Assembly: GCF_949987515.2 (NCBI RefSeq)
Contig: NC_082689.1
Location: 4,468,001 to 4,532,000 of the forward strand
DNA: 64,000 nucleotides
Source: Delphinus delphis
Taxonomy: Eukaryota > Chordata > Mammalia > Artiodactyla > Delphinidae
Direction of reading: 5' to 3'
Under the pieces are notes generated by a model. That model had not been told where the DNA came from. It saw only the letters and a program-made list of their open reading frames with translations, and did not search any database. Shown here in pieces: positions 57,270-64,000 of the stretch (position 1 is its first letter; every line of letters begins with the position of its first letter). The translations under genes were made by a program, and so were the position numbers.

Positions 57270-59580
57270 TAGGGTCCTGAGAGATAAGAGAAAATATACA
57301 TATTGGTGTCTGCCCCTGCTTGTTGGCAGGGAGCTCCTGGAACCCTTGTAAATTCCTAAGTGACTGAGTAATATTCCATTGTATATATGTGCCACATCTT
57401 CTTTATCCATTCATCTGATGATGGACACTTAGGTTGTTTCCATCTCCGGGCTATTGGAAATAGAGCTGCAATGAACATTTTGGTACATGATTCTTTTTGA
57501 ATTGTGGTTTTCTCAGGGTATACGCCCAGTAGTGGGATTGCTGGGTCATATGGTAGTTCTGTTTGTAGTTTTTTAAGGAACCTCCATACTGTTCTCCATA
57601 GTGGCTGTACCAATTCACATTCCCACCAGCAGTGCAAAAGTGTTCCCTTTTCTCCACACCCTCTCCAGCATTTATTGTTTCTAGATTTTTTGATGATGGC
57701 CATTCTGACTGGTGTGAGATGATATCTCATTGTAGCTTTGATTTGCGTTTCTCTAATGATTAATGATGTTGAGCATTCTTTCATGTGTTTATTGGCATCT
57801 GTATATCTTCTTTGGAGAAATGTCTATTTAGGTCTTCTGCCCATTTTTGGATTGGGTTGTTTGTGTTTTTGTTATTGAGCTGCATGAGCTGCTTGTAAAT
57901 TTTGGAGATTAATCCTTTGTCAGTTGCTTCATTTGCAAATATTTTCTCCCATTCTGAGGGTTGTCTTTTGGTCTTGTTTATGGTTTCCTTTGCTGTGCAA
58001 AAGCTTTGAAGTTTCATTAGGTCCCATTTGTTTATTTTTGTTTTTATTTCCGTTTCTCTAGGAGGTGGGTCAAAAAGCATCTTGCTGTGATTTATGTCAT
58101 AGAGTGTTCTGCCTGTGTTTTCCTCTAAGAATTTGATAGTTTCTGGCCTTACATTTAGGTCTTTAATCCATTTTGAGCTTATTTTTGTGTATGGTGTCAG
58201 GGAGTGATCTAATCTCATACTTTTACATGTACCTGTCCAATTTTCCCAGCACCACTTATTGAAGAGGCTGTCCTTTCTCCACTGTACATTCCTGCCTCCT
58301 TTATCAAAGATAAGGTGACCATATGTGCGTGGGTTTATCTCTGGGCTTTCTATCCTGTTCCATTGATCTATCTTTCTGTTTTTGTGCTATTTGTAATGAG
58401 GTGGATAGACCTAGAGTCTGTCATACAGTGAAGTAAGTCAGAAAGAGAAAGACAAATATTGTATGCTAACACATATATATATGGAATTTAAGGGGAAAAA
58501 AATGTCATGAAGAACCTAGGGGTAAGACAGGAATAAAGACACACACCTTCTAGAGAATGGACTTGAGGATATGTGGAGGGGGAAGGGTAAGCTGTGACAA
58601 AGCGAGAGAGCGGCATGGACATATATACACTACCAAACGTAAAATAGATAGCTAGGGGGAAGCAGCCGCATAGCACAGGGAGATCAGCTCGGTGGTTTGT
58701 GACCACCTAGAGGGGTGGGATAGAGAGGGTGGGAGGGAGGGAGACACAGAGAGAAGAGATATGGAAACATATGTATATGTATAACTGATTCACTTTCTTA
58801 TAAAGCAGAAACTAACACACCATTGTAAAGCAATTATACTCAAAAAAAAAAAAATTCCTAAGTGATAAGCACACTGGAAGCGTCTTTTGTTACAATGAGG
58901 CAATGCTGGGTGGGTTCCTAGGTGGCTCCCAGGTGGGGGCTGGTTACAGGGGAGACCAAGCCATGATTAGAAGCCTGGAATTCTCAGCTCCACCCACCCC
59001 CATTCTCTAGAGAGGGGACAGGAGATGGAAATGGAGTTAATAATTGATCAAGCCCACATGAGGAAGCTTCCGTGAAACCCCAATAATGATGGAATTTGGA
59101 GAGTTTCCAGGTGGGTTAACACTTCCACATCCTGGGAGGGTAACACACCCCAGTGTCACAGGGGCAGGAGCTCCTGCACTCAGGACCCTCCCAGACCTTG
59201 CCCTACATACCTCTTCATCTGGCTGTCCTTCTGTATCCTGTATCATATCCTTTAATGAACTGGTGGATGGAAGTAAGTGTTTCCCTGAGTTCTGTGAGCC
59301 ACTCTCACAAATTAATCATACCTGAGGAGGGGTTTATAGCCGGTTGGTCAGAAACATAGGTGACAACCTGGACTTGGCAATTGGCATCTGAATTGGGGTG
59401 GGGAGCAGTTTGATGGGACATCACCCTTAACCTGTGGGATCCGACTCTATCTCCAGGTAGACAGTGTCAGAATTGAGTTAGATTGCAGGACCCCCCAGCT
59501 GGTGTTGCAGAAAACTGCTTGGCGGGGGAAAACCCCGCACATCTGGCATCAGAAGTGTTGTGAACATGGTCCACTTTGAT
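57270..59580 (+). mobile_element. ERVL-like LTR split by an L1
   Basis: Sense relative of the LTR at 14103-14894. Left part: attggtgtctgcccctgctt, gttggcagggagctcctgg. After the L1: caatgctgggtgggttccta, gccatgattagaagcctgg, ttatagccggttggtcagaa, aggtgacaacctgg, ctccaggtagacagtgtcag. A leucine-tRNA-like word, tggcatcagaagtg, is at 59544-59557. No viral gene is present; the outer borders are approximate. Confidence 0.7.
57364..58851 (+). mobile_element. L1 LINE with 5' inversion (twin priming)
   Basis: 57364-58387 is antisense ORF2 ([19 protein letters not shown] text, [30 protein letters not shown]). 58388-58851 is the sense 3' end (aatgaggtggatagaccta to poly(A)). The perfect 14-bp duplication aaattcctaagtga flanks the whole at 57350-57363 and 58852-58865, so both halves came in one event. 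Confidence 0.93.
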
Positions 59581-60559
59581 TCAGAGCCAGCCCTGCCTCT
59601 GGGGCAAGGATACTCCAGGCAGAGGAGCTGGCAGGACTGTGGGCAGCCTTTGCCCTTTGAAGGCTTTCTCAGGTTTCCATGGTCCATCACCTCTTCCTGG
59701 GACTCACACACTCCCTCAGAGTTTACCACGCTCCCAGCTACGTTAGTGACTAGCTTCGCCAGCCCAGGGGCTGTATGGTGTCTTTACAGTGGCTCTATCC
59801 TAATGCTTTTTGTGTTGACTCTACAGTTTACAGTTTAACTCTGACTCTGAATGTCCTTCATGGGCCTCTACTGAGGCTCCATCTCTGTAGCCCACTGAGG
59901 GCTCTCTATAGGCTATTCCCTCATCAATAGGAAATAAATATGCCACCCATTGACCCTATTAATGAATTTCACATCTTCAGAAAGTGATACTTTCATGACT
60001 GAACATGGAAATCAAGCCAAACAAAACGGAAAATGAAGCCAGGAGGTGACTGTACCCCTCCAGCTGAGAACAGGCTTCCTCCTCTTACCCAGCATCTGAT
60101 CATCAGTCTGGCCCAAGGGCACCCTCTCACTCCTCGCAGCCTGGTGTCTGCCCTCACCATGTCCTAACTCATGACATGTCACAGGGTGAGAAATTGCTAT
60201 GAATTTCTCTCTTGGAATTAAACTGGTTGAACACGCAATAGATGCACTCAGGGTACCCCAATAGATTGATGGTAATTGTGTAACTGTAGAGTTTTCAGTT
60301 CTCAAAATTCCAATCCAAATGACCTTGGGAGACATAATTATGATTTAATTTCGTAAGCTGAAACTTAATTAGCTATACTAAATCCCCTCCTTAAGAAGAC
60401 CATTAGCAGAAGGGGAATGGGCAACCTTGAACATAGAAAAGGAGAAAGAGGACTCAGAGGGATAGAATTTGACAGTATTATTTCAGCATTATCCAGAAAC
60501 AGTGACTTGATCAGAGATTATACAGCAGCCTGAGTGCTCCTTTTGAAATATAAATATGA
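59581..60559. other. Unassigned intron after the LTR
   Basis: May include leftover internal sequence of the LTR element at its left, but I recognise no viral motif. No gene. Confidence 0.4.
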
Positions 60560-61140
60560 CCTTAGCACTCCATGCTGAAACCCTTCAATGACACCCCGGT
60601 TCCCCCAAGGATAAAGATGACAGGCTTACAAGGCCATGACCAACCTTGCCAGTGTCCTCTTCTTCAGGCTCATCACCCACCTCTCCTCCCTGGCTGCACT
60701 CCAGCACCCTGATCTTCCTCTTTGTGCCTCAAACACTCTGTGCTCCCTCCCCTCCACCACAGGGCCTTTGCACATGCTGTTCCCTCTCAAGAACTGTCTT
60801 TACCCCCACACCCTCAGTCCCGAGTGTAGTTAACCCCTACTCATCCTTGGGGTCTCAGTCCAAGCCCTTCTTCCTCAGGAAAGCCTTTTGGGACCTCCAA
60901 AGTAAGTCTGGTTGCTACACATACACTTGATGCTGAGTACCGTGTCTTCCTGGTGCTTTATATCACAGTTTTAATGTTACATTTACTGGTGAGATCATTT
61001 TGTTTGTTTCTGCCTTCCCAAATCTACTACTGAAGGGCCATGAGTCCAGCGACTATGTGACTGTCTTTTCTGCTCACCTTTGTAACCTTTTCTGGCACAT
61101 AGCAAGTCCTCAGCACATAATATTGAATGAATGAATTAAT
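60560..61140 (+). mobile_element. L2 LINE, long 3' part
   Basis: About 580 bp in L2 order: gaaacccttcaatgacaccc, aaggccatgaccaaccttgc, cagggcctttgcacatgctg, aggaaagccttttgggacc, tctggcacatagcaagtcct and the tail aatattgaatgaatgaatta. Confidence 0.85.
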
Positions 61141-61859
61141 CAAATCTAGATCCTATGCAGCTTGACCCCTATAGGCTAAATAAGTGCCTCAAGATGTCAC
61201 AGTATGGCATAGGTAGCAATTCGGAGCATCCAGCCACCTCCTTTGCTTATTCCATACTCAACAAGCAACCTTCTGGTGAGTTATTGTAGTTTCATGTTCA
61301 TTTTCTTACAAGAAGGAAGGTTACAGAGTCTGTTTCCCTTGGCAATTATATTTCACATTATAATTTAATCTACTTACATTGCAGTCTACTCCACCTTCTC
61401 TTGTGATTTAGAGATCCAAAATCAGATCTTGGGGGACGTATCATCTTTACTGATTGTTTCATTTAATATTATTTATTGGGCACTGTATGCCAGGTAGAGT
61501 TCAAGGCATTTGAGGTACAGAAGATAACAAGACAGACAAAGAGTCTGTACTTTCAAAAACAAGTTTGCAGATATGCAGGACTGTGAATCAACCCTGGATT
61601 TGCTGTCACCCCCATTATGACATCACTGAGTGAGGTCCTGACTCTTAGAGGCCATCTCTCTCTCTCGAGCTCCTCTCTTGTTCTAATCACAAAAACTTTA
61701 AGGACATAGGAGTTCCTGAAGTGGCCATGAAGCTCCTTGAGGATAAGATTCTTGACTGGCTCTATATTTTGCATTCCTGAGTGCTAGCATATATAATGGG
61801 AAAAAATGCCATATTTAAATAGAAATTTAGAATCTACATTTAAAAGAAACAAATAAACA
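61141..61859. other. Unassigned intron sequence
   Basis: 61440-61540 (ttattgggcactgtatgcca) resembles a common old repeat. No gene. Confidence 0.4.
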
Positions 61860-63240
61860 TTCTGCAGTTGAAAAATATGGTATCCAAAAATAAGAAGTCT
61901 TCTAATTGGTTTAACAACAGCATAGACATCGCAAAAGGCAGGTTGACCTCAAAAACAAGTCAATAGGAAATCCAAACTGAAGTACAGAAAAACAAATACT
62001 ATAAAAAACAGAACAGAGAAGAAGAGAGATTTGAGACATGGTCAAAAGTTGTAACATATGTGTAATTAGAATTTTCCCCAAAAGAGGAGAATGGAACAGA
62101 AGCAATACATGAAAAAGTAATGTTTGTGAATTTTCCAAATCAGATGAAATACACACACCCACACATCCAAGAACCTTACTGAGGTCCAAGAAGGATGATT
62201 ACAAAGAAAACCACATCTAGACACATCACAGTCAAAATACTGAAAGTCAAAGATAAAAGGCAAACTCTTACTAGATTTTTTTTTAAAGGCACATTTCCTT
62301 CAGGATAACAAAAAATAAGAAAGACTACTAAATCTCTCAACAGAAACCATGGAAGCCAGAAGGAAGTGTGACTAGCATCTTTAGAGACTGGAAAGAAATA
62401 ACTGCCAACCTAGAATTCTATACCCAGTGAAAATATCCTTCAAAAATGAAAATAAAATAGAGACAAACAAAATCTGATTTGACTTGGCAGCAGCAGACCC
62501 ATAATATGAAAATACTAAAAGGATATTCTTCAGGCTGAAGGAAAAGAATCCCAGATAAGAGAACAAAAGTGTAAGAAGGAATAATCATTTCTTCAAAATG
62601 TAAAATTTGGGCAAGTATAAAAAGCTAACTATTCTTAAAATATTCTGGTTTTTAAAGCAAGAATAAGGGTCTGTACCATACATACAAAGAAAATATATAA
62701 CAGCAGCAACAGAAAAGTTGGGTAGGAATAAACGGACTTGTGAGATTGCTGCATTGTTCAGGGAGCCAAAAAGAGCTAATTTAAGGTAAATTGTAATAAA
62801 TTAATGATGTATTTTATAATTTTTTAAATCATACTAAAATGTATAGCAAAAAAGTAATAGTGAAGATAAGCAGAAAATTTTTAAATAATTAATCAAAAAG
62901 AATACAGGAAAGGAAAAATAGGAATAAAAAGAAAAGAAAAGAAATAATAAAAAGAAAGCAAATATGAATTTGATAGAATTAAATCCAATTAATTTAATCC
63001 ATAATTACCTAAAATGTAAGTGGACTAAATGTTCTATTTTAAAAGACAATGATTGTCAGACTGGAAAAAAAACAAAACTCAACTATATGCTATTTATAAG
63101 AAACACACTTTAAACATAACAAATAGATATGTTAAAAATAAACTATAAACTATAGATGGTAATCTATAAACCATCAAAGTACTAGCCAAAAGATAGCTAG
63201 TGTAACTCAGTATCAGACAAAACAGGTTTTAGTTAATAAC
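61860..63240 (+). mobile_element. Old L1 fragment (upstream of ORF2)
   Basis: aaccatggaagccagaagga, agaattctatacccagtgaa, ccttcaaaaatgaaaataaa and caactatatgctatttataa match the order in old L1 families. Heavily degraded. Confidence 0.7.
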
Positions 63241-63720
63241 CACCCTGCACCATCCAAACACCACAGAAAAAATGTGGCCCCACTCCAGTGCACACCAGCA
63301 AAGGCTCCATGGGGAGCCTAGACTTCTTCCCTCATGAAGACATAGGAGACAACCCAACACCCTCACTGGAGTGGTGTCAGAGAAGATCAAATAAGGAACA
63401 AAGACTTTCATTCCTGCCCATTGGTTGTGAAGCCTTCCCATCCACTGTGTCAGTGGAGACTACATGGGGAATCTATCTGGACTCCACCCCCAACCAGTGA
63501 TAACAAGGCACCCCTCCCTCCCTGCTGGGATGAATCAGAGGAGACCTAGTGCAGAGTCAAAACTTCACCAGTTCCCAGTGGTAACAAGGACACCTTCACC
63601 TCAGTGTGAGTGGAGACCACATGGAGATCCAGAACTCCCACCCCCACCCAGAAATATAAGGAGCCCCTCCCACAATGGATTGGGTAACCTAGACTTCTAC
63701 CTTCCTGGCAGTAACGGCAC
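63241..63720 (+). mobile_element. Old L1 5' UTR-like region
   Basis: Loose internal repeats of gtggagactacatgggga / gtggagaccacatggag and acttctaccttcctggcag type recall the 5' UTR of old L1s. Boundaries approximate. Confidence 0.5.

Positions 63721-63721
<1 letters not shown>

Positions 63722-63762
<41 letters not shown>
63722..63762 (+). repeat. (AC)n microsatellite
   Basis: About 20 uninterrupted AC units. Confidence 0.97.
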
Positions 63763-63764
<2 letters not shown>

Positions 63765-64000
63765 TCCCCTGCCAGAGCAGTGTCAGAGTTAAAACAAGAG
63801 ATTTAAATTAAGTTCAGAGTCTCATAACATAATACAAAAATGTTTAGGTTTTATTGAAAGTCAGTCATCATAGAAGAACCTGGAAGATCTCAGACTGAAG
63901 GAAAACAGACAACAGATGCCAAGTCTGAAGTGTCAGCGATGTTAGAATTACCTGGCAAACATGTTAAGGCAGCCATGATTAAAATGCTTCAATGAGTAAT
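63763..64000 (+). mobile_element. Old L1 5' region continuing past the window
   Basis: agatctcagactgaaggaaa, gatgttagaattacctggca, ggcagccatgattaaaatgc and ttcaatgagtaa match old L1 text before ORF2. Confidence 0.6.

Noticed and set aside
57356..58218. Reverse-transcriptase-like proteins on the - strand
   Set aside because: They are fragments of L1 ORF2 in a truncated, inverted element and cannot make a whole protein. The same applies at 878-1066, 14888-15507 and 50890-51339.
1..64000. CRISPR arrays, operons, phage or plasmid features
   Set aside because: Direct repeats present are micro- or minisatellites or retroposons; spliced gene and SINE/LINE content show mammalian nuclear DNA.

Overview
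The window is nuclear DNA of a mammal, almost certainly a cetacean. The lineage call rests on about fifteen copies of the CHR-type tRNA-derived SINE. Most are the long form with a GC-rich body ending in a gtaccgc-poly(A) tail that I know from whales and dolphins, and many still have perfect target-site duplications. There are no bacterial-style genes, operons or CRISPR arrays.

The only gene I can support is on the + strand and runs through the whole window. Six exons (2574-2779, 28206-28290, 37277-37399, 49335-49410, 56420-56526, 56684-56785) have canonical AG/GT borders and compatible phases and join into one 233-codon open frame. The protein matches the highly charged linker between the IQ motif and the AAA+ ATPase domain of the IQCA1 / DRC11 family, a subunit of the nexin-dynein regulatory complex of motile cilia and flagella. 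The IQ motif should lie upstream of the window and the AAA+ domain downstream. Introns are about 25.4, 9.0, 11.9 and 7.0 kb, then 157 bp, then at least 7.2 kb. The large gene size favours IQCA1 over its compact paralogue IQCA1L.

The rest is intron filled with mobile-element debris. 1-1100: L1 fragments. 2392-2478: three perfect copies of a 29-bp unit just before the first exon. 3945-4976: an LTR broken by two SINEs. 9316-10060: an MLT1-type LTR and a hAT-type element. 13378-15640: a three-layer nest (old L1, then an ERVL-like LTR, then a 48-bp L1 scrap with a 15-bp duplication). 16500-27100: scattered SINEs, MIRs and L2. 28545-35400: L2, MIR and long old L1 stretches. 39534-41256: two oppositely oriented relatives of an element I do not recognise, carrying a 21-bp minisatellite. 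45330-45690: back-to-back SINEs. 50199-51286: SINE and L1. 57270-59580: a second copy of the same LTR family, split by an L1 with a 5' inversion of the twin-priming kind. 60560-64000: L2, old L1 and a CA microsatellite.

No undescribed gene system is evident. The most interesting signals are structural: the twin-primed L1 inside an LTR, the three-layer nest, the inverted minisatellite pair with higher-order repeats, and a possible alternative exon at 52952-53160. Repeat family names come from my own recognition of consensus sequences, not from a database search.
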